Source of the DNA: UBA4738 sp002413305
GTDB taxonomy: Bacteria; Actinomycetota; UBA4738
Reading direction: 5' to 3'
NCBI GenBank assembly: GCA_036847185.1
Contig: DAIUAM010000029.1
Location: 1-44,505, forward strand
DNA: 44,505 nt
The notes below the pieces were generated by a model. That model worked only from the letters and a program-made list of their open reading frames with translations, did no database searches and was not told where the DNA came from. Shown here one piece after another: positions 22,399-31,611 of the stretch (positions are counted from its first letter, which is position 1; each line of letters begins with the position of its first letter). Both the position numbers and the translations under genes were made by a program.

Positions 22399-23525
22399 AG
22401 GTTCAGCGAGTCGAACTGTACGTGTGCCCGATGATGGCTCCGAACGACACGTCGAGGTTGCAGGAGCTGGCCGATTCGGGCCGCGTGACGGCCGAGAACC
22501 TGGTGGCCCTGGCGGGGAAGACCGAGGGGACCGGCTTCCACGACGACTGGGGCCGGGTGCTGGCCGACATCGCGCTCCGAGCCTGGACGGCCGAGCTGTT
22601 GGGGATCCCGGCCGACGAAGTCGCGGAGCGGGTCACGTTCGTCCTGTCCGGCGGCTGCCCCGGGGTCATCACCCCGCACATCACCGCGGTGACCCGCGAG
22701 TGGGTGGAGGTGCCCGAGGCGGGCGGGACGGGCGGCAAGCGCCTGGTGGTCGGCATCGCGGGTTCGGAAGCGATCCTGCCCGAAGAGGTCGGCCGGATGG
22801 GCATGATCCGGAAGGTCGCCGAGGCCGCCGGCCGCGCGATGGCCGACGCGGGGATCGCCGATCCGGCGGACGTGCACCTGGCCATGGTGAAGGTCCCCGG
22901 CCTGACCACCGCCGGCATCAAGGATGCCGAAGCCCGCGGCCACACCGTGGTCACGCGCGACCTCACCTTCGGCCCGGAGGGCGCCGGCGCGTACGCGAAC
23001 GATGCCGCCGCGCTCGGTGCGGCAATGGCCCTCGGGGAGGTGCCCGAGGGCCGGCTGTCCGACGAGGCGGTTCGGCGTGACTGGGACCTGTACTCGTCGG
23101 TGGCGATGACCTCCTCAGGCGGTGAGAAGCGACACGGAGAGGTGCTGATCTTCGGCAACTCCGCGTCGTCGGACAGCGAGCTTCGCATCGGACACGGAGT
23201 GACCAAGGATTTCATCGACGCCGAAGGGGTCCGTGGCGCCTTGCGCTCCGCTGGGTTGGAGTTCGACTGCCTCCCTTCAGAGGATGACCTCTCGCGCCTG
23301 GTCCACGTGTTCGCGAAGTCCGTCATCCCGGGCGAGGACGAGGTTCGCGGCCAGCACATCACCCTGCTCGACGACCATGACGGGTATCAGATCGGCAAGG
23401 CACTGGGCGGCATGCTCGTGGCCAGCGTGACCGGCCGGACGACGAACTACGTCAGTGGGGGAGAGCGCAACAGCCACCAGGGCCCGCCGGGCGGGAACAT
23501 CGTGGCGGCCGTGGTTCGAGCCTGA
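22395..23525 (+). CDS. Ring-opening amidohydrolase (barbiturase / cyanuric acid hydrolase family)
   Basis: A member of the small AtzD/barbiturase family, which hydrolyses cyclic imides such as barbiturate or cyanurate. At 376 residues the length is right. The triple-repeat architecture is visible, each repeat with a Ser-Lys pair: Lys42 (AGKTEGTG) with Ser85 (LSGGCPGV), Lys166 (MVKVPG) with Ser241 (SSGGEKRHGE), and Lys308 (VFAKSV) with Ser354 (VSGGERNSHQGPPGG). The first pair has exactly the numbering known for AtzD. Residues that separate barbiturases from cyanuric acid hydrolases cannot be judged by eye. The neighbours (amidase, MatB, molybdenum hydroxylase) favour barbiturate. Its stop lies 6 bp from the convergent coxL-like stop. 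Confidence 0.9.
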   Translation: MKVQRVELYVCPMMAPNDTSRLQELADSGRVTAENLVALAGKTEGTGFHDDWGRVLADIALRAWTAELLGIPADEVAERVTFVLSGGCPGVITPHITAVTREWVEVPEAGGTGGKRLVVGIAGSEAILPEEVGRMGMIRKVAEAAGRAMADAGIADPADVHLAMVKVPGLTTAGIKDAEARGHTVVTRDLTFGPEGAGAYANDAAALGAAMALGEVPEGRLSDEAVRRDWDLYSSVAMTSSGGEKRHGEVLIFGNSASSDSELRIGHGVTKDFIDAEGVRGALRSAGLEFDCLPSEDDLSRLVHVFAKSVIPGEDEVRGQHITLLDDHDGYQIGKALGGMLVASVTGRTTNYVSGGERNSHQGPPGGNIVAAVVRA

Positions 23526-23531
23526 CGAGGT

Positions 23532-25910
23532 TCAACCAGGGGCGGTGCGCAGCAGCTCCAACACGTCCTCCGGCATCATCGGCATGCGGTCGACCGGGAC
23601 GCCGAGCGCGTCCGAAAGGGCATTGGCGATGGCCGCGCTCACCGGGATCGTGCCCGCCTCTCCGACCCCCTTGATGCCGAGCGGGTTGCTCGGCGAGGGG
23701 GTCTCCGTGTGGACGAGTTCGATGCGCGGCATCTCGGCACCGGTGACCATCAGGAAGTCCATGAAGCTCGCGTTCAGGATCTGCCCGTCGGGGCTGTAGG
23801 CGATCCGTTCGTACAACGCCCCGCCGATCCCCTGCGCGACACCGCCGTGGATCTGTCCCTCCACGACCATCGGGTTGATGATGCGACCGCAGTCGTGGTG
23901 GACGACATAGCGAAGAACCCGGACGAACCCGGTATCGGGGTCGACGTCCACCACCGCCGCATGGAAGCCGAAGCCGAACACCCCTGCGGACGGCGAGTAG
24001 TACTCAACGGCGGCCAGGCCTGGTTTCGAGCCCTCGGGGAGGGGCCGGTCGCCGCCGGCGTAGGCGAGCTGCGAAAGGCGGGCTCCCTCCTCCGCATCCA
24101 CACCGAAGGCGTACCTGGTGGGGTTCGAGGCCATCGCCAGGCGCCCTAGGGGGATCGAACGGTCCGGCGCGCCCGCCACATGGACCGCGCCGTCCTCGAA
24201 CACCAGATCCTCGGGCGCGACCTCCATGACGCGTGCGGCAACGGCCGCCGCCTGCCGCTTCACCTCCGACGCCGCGCGCAGCACGGCGTTCCCGCCGACC
24301 ACGGCGGTCCGTGACGCGTAGGTCCCCACGCCGAACCCGAGGCGACGGGTGTCGCCGGTGGTCACCCGGACCCGGTCCATCGGGACACCGAGCTCGTCGG
24401 CCACGATCTGCGCGAACACGGTCTCGTGGGCCTGCCCCTGCGTCCCGTGCGCGGTCCCCACCGAGACCAACCCGTCAGGCCCGATCGACACCGAGGCGCC
24501 CTCGTACGGCCCGATCCCGGTGCCTTCGACGTACGCGCCGAACCCGAGCCCCAGGAGCCGTCCGTCGGCGCGGCCCCGTTCGATCTCGGCGCGTGTCGCC
24601 TCGAGGTCCAGCTGGTCCAGCAGCCTGGCCAGGCCGCGCGGATAGTCGCCGCTGTCGTACACCGTCGGGCCGCCGTCCTGGAACGTCACCCCGACGTGAT
24701 ACGGGAACTCGTCCGGCTGGACGAAGTTGCGCCGCCGCACCTCCAGCGAGTCCAACCCGAGCTCCCCGGCGAGGTGTTCGATGACCCGCTCCATGACGAA
24801 CGCCGCGTGCGGCCTCCCCGCCCCGCGATACGGCGACGTGGGGACCGTGTTGGTGAAGATCGACCGCATCTCGTAGCGATAGTTCGCGAGCTTGTAGGGC
24901 CCGGGGAGCTGGGCGGCCGTGATGATCGGCAGGATCAACCCGTACGAGCAGTACGCGCCGGTATCGTGCTCGAAGCGATCCTCCAGGGCGAGGATCCGGC
25001 CGTCGACGCCGGCTGCCACCCGCACGTGGTGGATCTGCCCTCGCTCCTGGTTCGAGCCGATGAAGTGCTCGCGCCGGTCTTCGACCCATTTCACGGGAGT
25101 ACGCAGGCGCCGGGCCGCCCACGGGACCATGACCTCCTCGGGATAGAACTGGATGACCTTCACGCCGAACCCACCGCCCACGTCGGGGGCGACCACATGG
25201 ACGCGTTCGATCTCCATGCCGAACAACATGGCCAGACCGAACCGAACCCCGGTCGGGGCCTGGGTGGCGTCGTGGAGGAGGAGACGGTCTTCGAGCTCGT
25301 CGTACCGCGCCACGACCGCTCGCCCCTCAAGCGGCATCGACGCGCTCCGCTCCATCCGGAGTTCCCACTCGAAGACGTGAGGCGCCGTGGCGAACACGGC
25401 GGCCACGTCGCCGGCCTCTTCGGTGATCGCGCCCGCCACGTTGTCGGCCATGTCGAGATGAGCGAGCGGCTCGCCCTTGGCCGCCCCCGCGAGCGAGACG
25501 GCGGCGGTGAGTGGCTCGTACTCGACCCGGATGCGCTCGAGCGCATCCTCCGCGGTGGGGCGGTCGCGGGCGACGACCATGGCGATCACCTCGCCGGCGT
25601 AGCAGACCTCGTCCTTCGCCAGCGCGTACTGGGTGTGGGGGGCGATCAGAGCGTCGCTCGGAACCAGCACGGGCAGTCGTTCGGCCAGTTGGCCCTCCAG
25701 GTCCTGATAGGTGAACACGCCCAGCACGCCGTCGACGGCCTTGGCGCCCTCGGTGTCGATCGACAGGATCCGCGCGTGCGGAAGGTCCGACCGGGCGAAC
25801 GCCGCATGTGCCGCCCCGGGTTCGAAGTCCGCCGTGTACCGGCCGCGACCAGTGAGGAACCGGGTGTCCTCGGTCCGCGGAACGGGTTCGCCGAACATCC
25901 GCGTGCTCAC
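23532..25910 (-). CDS. Molybdenum hydroxylase large subunit (xanthine dehydrogenase / CODH form II-like)
   Basis: The catalytic subunit that binds the molybdopterin cytosine dinucleotide cofactor, 792 residues. Cofactor-binding blocks are DVGGGFGVK (243-251), the active-site loop PYRGAGR (360-366) and the catalytic glutamate Glu751 in GVGEAGT. The AYRGAGR-type loop is that of form II or BMS-type enzymes and lacks the Cys of true CO dehydrogenase (AYRCSFR), so CO is unlikely. Hydroxylation of an N-heterocycle or aldehyde is likelier. The GTG start overlaps the small-subunit stop (GTGA). Context with barbiturase-type and malonate enzymes suggests a uracil-hydroxylating role (inference). Confidence 0.9.
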   Translation of the reverse strand: MSTRMFGEPVPRTEDTRFLTGRGRYTADFEPGAAHAAFARSDLPHARILSIDTEGAKAVDGVLGVFTYQDLEGQLAERLPVLVPSDALIAPHTQYALAKDEVCYAGEVIAMVVARDRPTAEDALERIRVEYEPLTAAVSLAGAAKGEPLAHLDMADNVAGAITEEAGDVAAVFATAPHVFEWELRMERSASMPLEGRAVVARYDELEDRLLLHDATQAPTGVRFGLAMLFGMEIERVHVVAPDVGGGFGVKVIQFYPEEVMVPWAARRLRTPVKWVEDRREHFIGSNQERGQIHHVRVAAGVDGRILALEDRFEHDTGAYCSYGLILPIITAAQLPGPYKLANYRYEMRSIFTNTVPTSPYRGAGRPHAAFVMERVIEHLAGELGLDSLEVRRRNFVQPDEFPYHVGVTFQDGGPTVYDSGDYPRGLARLLDQLDLEATRAEIERGRADGRLLGLGFGAYVEGTGIGPYEGASVSIGPDGLVSVGTAHGTQGQAHETVFAQIVADELGVPMDRVRVTTGDTRRLGFGVGTYASRTAVVGGNAVLRAASEVKRQAAAVAARVMEVAPEDLVFEDGAVHVAGAPDRSIPLGRLAMASNPTRYAFGVDAEEGARLSQLAYAGGDRPLPEGSKPGLAAVEYYSPSAGVFGFGFHAAVVDVDPDTGFVRVLRYVVHHDCGRIINPMVVEGQIHGGVAQGIGGALYERIAYSPDGQILNASFMDFLMVTGAEMPRIELVHTETPSPSNPLGIKGVGEAGTIPVSAAIANALSDALGVPVDRMPMMPEDVLELLRTAPG

Positions 25911-26398
25911 CGCGCCCCCTCCTCCCGACGCGAGGAAGCCAGCAGGACCGCGTCAACGATGTTCTGGTAGCCCGTGCAGCGACAGAGGTTGCCGGACAGC
26001 CAGGCGCGAACCTCGTCCTCGGTGGGGTGTGGCTTGAGATCCAGAAGCTCGGCCGCGGAGAGCAGGAAGCCGGGCGTGCAGAACCCGCATTGGAGGGCGT
26101 GCTTCTCGTGGAACGCCTGCTGCAGGGAGCTGAGCTGCCCGTCTTCGGGTGCCAGCCCTTCGACCGTGGTGAGTTCGTGGCCTTCGGCCTGGACGGCGAA
26201 CAGCAGGCACGCTCGCACGGAGCGGCCGTCCATCAGGACCGTGCACGCCCCGCACACGCCGTGCTCGCATCCGAGGTGCGTCCCGGTCAGGCCCAGCGAG
26301 TCCCGCAAGAAGTCGGCCAGTGTGGTGCGGGGTTCGGCGCGAGCCGAGTACCGGCGGCCGTTCACGGTGAGCACCACCTCGCGCGGTTCCCTGCTCAC
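25907..26398 (-). CDS. Molybdenum hydroxylase small subunit, [2Fe-2S]
   Basis: An electron-transfer subunit of 163 residues with two [2Fe-2S] domains. The N-terminal plant-type ferredoxin domain has CEHGVCGAC plus a later Cys (RACLLF). The C-terminal helical domain has CGFCTPGF and CRCTGY. All eight cluster cysteines are present. It starts with GTG 26398 overlapping the medium-subunit stop and ends overlapping the large-subunit start, so the order M-S-L is translationally coupled. The upstream extension of the frame to 26890 is shadow in the medium-subunit gene. Confidence 0.93.
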   Translation of the reverse strand: MSREPREVVLTVNGRRYSARAEPRTTLADFLRDSLGLTGTHLGCEHGVCGACTVLMDGRSVRACLLFAVQAEGHELTTVEGLAPEDGQLSSLQQAFHEKHALQCGFCTPGFLLSAAELLDLKPHPTEDEVRAWLSGNLCRCTGYQNIVDAVLLASSRREEGAR

Positions 26399-27261
26399 GC
26401 CGTCACCCTCGATCGGGCGGTCTCCAACGCGCGTCGAAGCATCACCCCGGCCACATGGCGACGGTAGTCCGAGGACCCGTGCACGTCCGACATCGGTTCG
26501 ATCTCCGGCCCGATCGAAGCCGCCGCGAGGGCGAGCGTTTCGTCCGTTGCCGCGGCTCCACGAAGGAACGACTCGGCCGTCACGGCCCGGAACGGCCGGT
26601 CGGCGACCCCGATCAGCACCACGCGGGCCTCGGCCACGATCTCCCCGTCCAGCTCCAGCACCACGGCCGCCCCGGCCAGGGCGAAGTCGCCGTGCCGCCG
26701 GGCCAGCTCGATGAACGCCGATCCTGCGCCGGCTGGCGGTAGGGGGAGGTGAACCTCCGCCAGGATCTCGTCTGCAGCGAGCGTGGTCGTGAAGTACGTG
26801 TCGAACAGCTCGCCGGCACCGATCGTCCGGCTTCCGTTCGGCCCCGCCGCGACCACCGAGCCGCCCAGCGCGGTTAGCACCGCCGGCCACTCGGCCGCGG
26901 GGTCGGCGTGGGCGATGCTCCCCCCCACGGTCCCGCGGTTGCGGATGGCCGGGTGCCCGATCAGGCCGACCGCATCGGCCACCAGTGCACAGCGGTCTCG
27001 CAACCCCCGGAAGTCCTCCGCGTCCCGGTGACGGGCCATCGCGCCGAGCACGAGGGCGCCGTCCTCGAGACGCACGCCCTCCAGCTCGCCGACGCCGTTC
27101 AGGTCGATCAGGACGTCGGGGGTCGCCAGGCGGAAGGCCATCATCGGGACGAGGCTCTGGCCTCCGGCGAGGATCTTCGCTTCGTCCGGGCGGGCGGCCA
27201 GCAGCTCCACGGCCTCCTGGAGGTTTCGGGGCCGAGCGTAGTCGAACGGCGCGGGCTTCAC
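26395..27261 (-). CDS. Molybdenum hydroxylase medium subunit, FAD-binding
   Basis: A 288-residue FAD subunit passing electrons from the iron-sulfur clusters to an acceptor. The FAD-binding motifs AGGQSLVPMM and NRGTVGGSIAHADPAAE are present, followed by the CODH C-terminal domain (ELARRHGDFALAGAAVVLE). The GTG 27261 overlaps the stop of the cwlM-like gene by four bases, so this catabolic operon continues directly from the cell-wall gene; no promoter space exists between them. A long upstream frame extension to 27720 is shadow. Confidence 0.92.
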   Translation of the reverse strand: MKPAPFDYARPRNLQEAVELLAARPDEAKILAGGQSLVPMMAFRLATPDVLIDLNGVGELEGVRLEDGALVLGAMARHRDAEDFRGLRDRCALVADAVGLIGHPAIRNRGTVGGSIAHADPAAEWPAVLTALGGSVVAAGPNGSRTIGAGELFDTYFTTTLAADEILAEVHLPLPPAGAGSAFIELARRHGDFALAGAAVVLELDGEIVAEARVVLIGVADRPFRAVTAESFLRGAAATDETLALAAASIGPEIEPMSDVHGSSDYRRHVAGVMLRRALETARSRVTA

Positions 27262-28346
27262 GGGCCTTCGCTCGGCTTGCCCCGCCCGAAGAAGCGCTCG
27301 ACGGCCTCGGCCAGGCAGAACGCGACCTGGCTGCGGAAGGATCCGTCCTGGATCAGCGCCTCCTCGCGCGGGTTGGTGATGAAGCAGGGCTCGACGTGCA
27401 CCGCCGGCATGCGGGTCTCCCGGAGCAACGGCAGCGCCTTCGGGTGGGTCCGGCCGTCCTTCAGGCCCAGACGCGACGTCAGCTCCTCCTGGATGAGCTC
27501 TGCCAGTCGCTGGCCGCCCGGCGAGGACCACCCTTCGCGCCCGTAGTAGTACGTCGACGCCCCCTCGGCGGTCGGCTTCGCGTCCGAGTTGAAGTGGATG
27601 GCCACGAGAACCTCGGCGCCGAACTCGTTCGCCGCCCGGGCCCGGTCGGACACCGCGGGGTCGTTCTGGGCGGTCCGCAGGATCACGGGGTTCGCCCCGC
27701 GCGCGGACAGCTCGGTGCACAGCGCCTGCGCGAAGGGATACGAGGCCGCCCCCTCAGTCGTTCCGGCCGGACCCGCGGCTCCGGGATCGACCGAACCGTG
27801 CCCCGCGTCCACCGCCACACGTGCGCCGTCCAGGGTCGCCGACAGGCGGCGAAGCGCTTCGGACTCCCGCACCATCGCGCGGCCCGGCCCCGGCGCGACC
27901 GGCCGCAGCCGCTTCAACGCGTCGACGGTGGTCCCACCGAGGATCCCGTCCTCGGGCAGCCCCACGTTCTTCTGGAACTCGCGGAGCGCGCGGTCGGTCC
28001 GCTGCCCGAAGATCCCATCCTCACGGCCCGCGTCGAAGCCCAGGAGGTTCAGCATGCGCTGGAGCGTTCGGACATCGTCCCCCCGGTTGGACGGGTAGCG
28101 CAGGTACAGCACGCGGTCGCCGAACGCGAAGCCCGCCTCCACCAGCTCCTCCCACGTGTGGCTGCCGATCATGCCGTCCACCAAGAGCTGGCGGTGTTGC
28201 TGGAAGGCTCGCACGGCCTGTTCGGTCCCGGGCCCGAACTCGCCGTGCTCTTCGGGGTCGACCCGGTAGCCGAGGGCGGAGAGGCGCGCCTGGATGTCCA
28301 GCACGGCCTCGCCTCGGTCGCCTCGGGAAACGGTTCGCACCGACAT
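27258..28346 (-). CDS. cwlM: N-acetylmuramoyl-L-alanine amidase with two peptidoglycan-binding domains (CwlM-like)
   Basis: A peptidoglycan hydrolase or regulator of 362 residues. Two PG_binding_1 repeats (about 10-70 and 88-147; FGPGTEQAVRAFQQ and FGQRTDRALREFQK) precede an Amidase_3 domain. Zinc ligands His183 (DAGHG), Glu198 and His251 (AIHFNS) and the catalytic Glu319 (VEPCFITNP) are all kept, so it may be active. It has no signal peptide, as in mycobacterial CwlM, a cytoplasmic regulator linked to MurA and MurJ. Position (after trxA, in the parB-murJ interval) matches Rv3915. Its stop overlaps the start of the molybdenum hydroxylase M subunit. Confidence 0.9.
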   Translation of the reverse strand: MSVRTVSRGDRGEAVLDIQARLSALGYRVDPEEHGEFGPGTEQAVRAFQQHRQLLVDGMIGSHTWEELVEAGFAFGDRVLYLRYPSNRGDDVRTLQRMLNLLGFDAGREDGIFGQRTDRALREFQKNVGLPEDGILGGTTVDALKRLRPVAPGPGRAMVRESEALRRLSATLDGARVAVDAGHGSVDPGAAGPAGTTEGAASYPFAQALCTELSARGANPVILRTAQNDPAVSDRARAANEFGAEVLVAIHFNSDAKPTAEGASTYYYGREGWSSPGGQRLAELIQEELTSRLGLKDGRTHPKALPLLRETRMPAVHVEPCFITNPREEALIQDGSFRSQVAFCLAEAVERFFGRGKPSEGP

Positions 28347-28421
28347 ATTCTGGGCTACAGCCGTCGAAGATGTCCCGACGACGTCGGGCGCGGTGGTGTT
28401 GGAGCGGCGAAGGTTCCGACG

Positions 28422-28754
28422 CTATGCGGCCAGGTGTGCCTGGATCTCGCGGAGGATCGCGTCCTTCCCGCGAGCTCCGATCACCCGGGCCATCTCCCGT
28501 CCGTCCCGGAAGACGATCAGGGTCGGGATGCTCATCACCGCGTATTTCCGGGCCGTCTCCGGGTTGTCGTCGACGTTCAGCTTGTACGCCTTCATGGAAT
28601 CCGCATGGTCTCGGGCGATCTCCTCGACGACCGGGGAGACCATGTGGCAGGGCACGCACCATTCGGCCCAGAAGTCCACCAGCACCGGCTGGGCCGATTG
28701 GAGCACCTGCATGTCGAAGTCCTGGTCGCTCACGTGCATGACGTTGTCAGACAT
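28422..28754 (-). CDS. trxA: Thioredoxin
   Basis: A 110-residue thioredoxin fold protein that reduces disulfides using electrons from TrxB. The active site is WCVPC (Cys33, Cys36), with Val in place of the usual Gly, and the cis-proline loop SIPTLIVF is present. The WCVPC variant may shift redox potential slightly. It lies in the conserved trxB-trxA-cwlM block but is separated from trxB by an unusually long 388-bp gap. Confidence 0.95.
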   Translation of the reverse strand: MSDNVMHVSDQDFDMQVLQSAQPVLVDFWAEWCVPCHMVSPVVEEIARDHADSMKAYKLNVDDNPETARKYAVMSIPTLIVFRDGREMARVIGARGKDAILREIQAHLAA

Positions 28755-29142
28755 GGTCCGTAGGATCTCCTCTCTTCGAGAATCTCGTTCCCGCTTGCCG
28801 CTGCTCCTAACCGGAGGTATCTGAACACTATTCCCCTCATCCGGACGCGGGATCCAGGTACACGGTCCCGGCCATCGTGTGCCATCCGGTCGTGTTAACC
28901 GCCACGAGCCCCCGATGTGCCAGTCGCTCTGGATGGCGATCAGCGAGAGGTAGTTCGAACGCGCCAGCGGGAATGCCTAGCCCCCGATCACGACCCCGCG
29001 GTAGTGGGCGGGGGGCGCCGAACATCGGGCTATGGTGCCGCCGGTGAAGGGTCCAAGGCGCGCACGGAGCCGGGAGGGCCACGACGATCACGAGGAAGAG
29101 AGGGCGATCGCCCGGCCGCTTCGGACCCTCATGTCCAGACCG
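28755..29142. other. 388-bp gap between trxB and trxA, no gene recognised
   Basis: In most actinobacteria trxB and trxA are nearly adjacent. Here 388 bp separate them. A minus-strand frame at 28837-29091 and plus-strand frames show no family-like sequence and no good ribosome site. The stretch may hold the trxA promoter or a decayed gene. Confidence 0.4.
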
Positions 29143-30075
<933 letters not shown>

Positions 30076-30130
30076 CTTCGCATAGCAACCGGCCCCGGCT
30101 CGGGCTTGTTCCGCAGGCTGTGGCGCGGGA

Positions 30131-30985
30131 TCAACCCGCCTGCCGCACCTCGTACAGGAACTGGCAGCCGTCCCGGCTGACCACGAACACCAGCAGGTGT
30201 GGGCGGCCGCCGTTCACGGCCGGAAGGAGGAACCCGCCGATAGACGCCGGTGTCCCTTGGTAGCCGGCCTGCTCCAGGTAGACGGTCGTCCCGCCAGCCT
30301 CGCCACCCCGCCGGAGGCACGCCAGGGCGCCGATGGCCGCGGAAGAGTTCGAGGCGAAGGTGGCTTCGTCCTCGCCGGCCGATGCTCGAGGCGCCGAGGG
30401 GGCCTGGGTTCCGGAGGCGCCCGACGCGAGCGCGAGGCGCTTCTCGGCGCTCAGGCGCTGCGCGAGCGCGCCCACCGAATCCGCGGAGTAGTTCGTGTTC
30501 GAGGCGATCATCGCGACCGGGGGGGCGGCCGCGACCGTGGGGGCCGCCGCGGGGCCGCCTTTGGTGGCCGAGGTCGCCGAACCGCCTCCGTGCAACGCCG
30601 AGAAGACGAACACCGCCGCCACCGCCAGGACCGCGGCCACGCCCGTTCCCCACAGGAGCTGCGCGACCGACGGCCGTCGCTGACGGGAGGCTCTGTCGAA
30701 CGAGAAGACGCCCGAGCGAGACGGCGGCTCCTCCGCGCTCTGGACCCCGAGGGCCGCCAGCCCCTCGCGGGCCAGACCGGGAGCTTCGAGCTCGGGCAGG
30801 CTCCGCACGGCCGCGAGGGCGGCGCGGGCGAACTCCAGGTCGTCGCGGCATCCGGCGCAGCCGGCGAGGTGGGCCTCTGCGGCCTCCCGATCCTGCTCGG
30901 AAGCGGTGCCGTCGGCGTAGGCCGCGAGGAGGGCGCTGGGGTGCGCGTCGTCGTCGGAAGGCATGCGAGAAGTGGGATCGCTCAT
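30131..30985 (-). CDS. Zinc-finger anti-sigma factor, single-pass membrane protein
   Basis: Residues 13-60 form an anti-sigma zinc-finger domain with HLAGCAGC (His39, Cys43, Cys46; an additional ligand probably His15). It would hold the adjacent ECF sigma factor inactive. One membrane helix (about 109-130, LLWGTGVAAVLAVAAVFVFSAL) leads to an extracytoplasmic Ala/Ser-rich domain of about 150 residues with two cysteines (ALACLRRGG, DGCQFLYEV). The ATG overlaps the sigma stop (ATGA). The position equals Rv3912 in mycobacteria. The outer domain is not recognised. Confidence 0.88.
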   Translation of the reverse strand: MSDPTSRMPSDDDAHPSALLAAYADGTASEQDREAAEAHLAGCAGCRDDLEFARAALAAVRSLPELEAPGLAREGLAALGVQSAEEPPSRSGVFSFDRASRQRRPSVAQLLWGTGVAAVLAVAAVFVFSALHGGGSATSATKGGPAAAPTVAAAPPVAMIASNTNYSADSVGALAQRLSAEKRLALASGASGTQAPSAPRASAGEDEATFASNSSAAIGALACLRRGGEAGGTTVYLEQAGYQGTPASIGGFLLPAVNGGRPHLLVFVVSRDGCQFLYEVRQAG

Positions 30986-31611
30986 GGGCTCGGCGGCTTG
31001 GACGAGGCGGGCGAGGGGTGGGGTTCCCCGGGGTCAGGCCGAGCCGCGGCGTCCGGCCGGATGCCGAGCGCACGTCCCATCGCCGCCCGCCCTCGATGCA
31101 GGCGGGACTTCACCGTGCCGACGGGCACGTCGAGCGCCGCGGCGACGTCCTCGACCGACACGTCCTGGAGGTCGTGCAGGATCAGCGCGGCGCGGAACTC
31201 GGGCGGGATGGCCAGCAGGGCGCGCTGGACATCGAGCGACAGCGAGGCCTGGTCGGCGTGATCGGGCGTGGGGGGCGGTTCGGGGAGCTCGTCCTGCCGG
31301 GCCGGTGTCCGGCTCTTCTTACGCAACATGTCGTAGCAAGCGTTGACCGTGATCCGGTGCAGCCACGTCGAGAACGCGGAGTCGCCCCGGAACCGGCGGA
31401 GGTTCCGGTAGCAGGAAAGGAACGCGTCCTGGGAGGCGTCACGGGCGTCGTCGGTCTTGCCCAGCATGCGGAACGCGAGGTTGTACACGCGCCGTTCGTG
31501 CCGCTCCATCAGCGTGACGAACGCGCCGTCGTCCCCACCCTGGAAGCGCTCGACGAGCTCCGCGTCGGATGGGTCGTCGCAGTGCGGTTCCCGGGGGAAC
31601 GACGGGCTCAT
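30982..31611 (-). CDS. sigM: ECF RNA polymerase sigma factor (SigM-like)
   Basis: A 209-residue ECF sigma factor. Region 2 (ELVERFQGGDDGAFVTLMERHERRVYNLAFRML, then DARDASQDAFLSCYRNL and FSTWLHRITVNACYDMLRKK) and region 4 (LPPEFR-type IPPEFRAALILHDLQDVSVEDVAAALDVPVGTVKSRLHRGRAAM) are complete. It is flanked by overlapping starts and stops with the kinase upstream (ATGA) and its anti-sigma downstream (ATGA). Synteny with mycobacterial sigM (between murJ and the anti-sigma gene) supports the symbol. Confidence 0.93.
   Translation of the reverse strand: MSPSFPREPHCDDPSDAELVERFQGGDDGAFVTLMERHERRVYNLAFRMLGKTDDARDASQDAFLSCYRNLRRFRGDSAFSTWLHRITVNACYDMLRKKSRTPARQDELPEPPPTPDHADQASLSLDVQRALLAIPPEFRAALILHDLQDVSVEDVAAALDVPVGTVKSRLHRGRAAMGRALGIRPDAAARPDPGEPHPSPASSKPPSP

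Noticed and set aside
22395..23525. s-Triazine pathway (AtzD-AtzE-AtzF) as the main reading of the cluster
   Set aside because: Kept as an alternative but not preferred: no allophanate hydrolase-like second amidase is present and MatB points to malonate as the product.
23532..25910. Aerobic CO dehydrogenase (form I CoxL)
   Set aside because: The active-site loop is PYRGAGR, not the AYRCSFR with the catalytic cysteine required for CO oxidation.
28837..29091. 84-codon minus-strand gene between trxB and trxA
   Set aside because: No recognisable domain, no good ribosome site and composition typical of chance frames in high-GC DNA.
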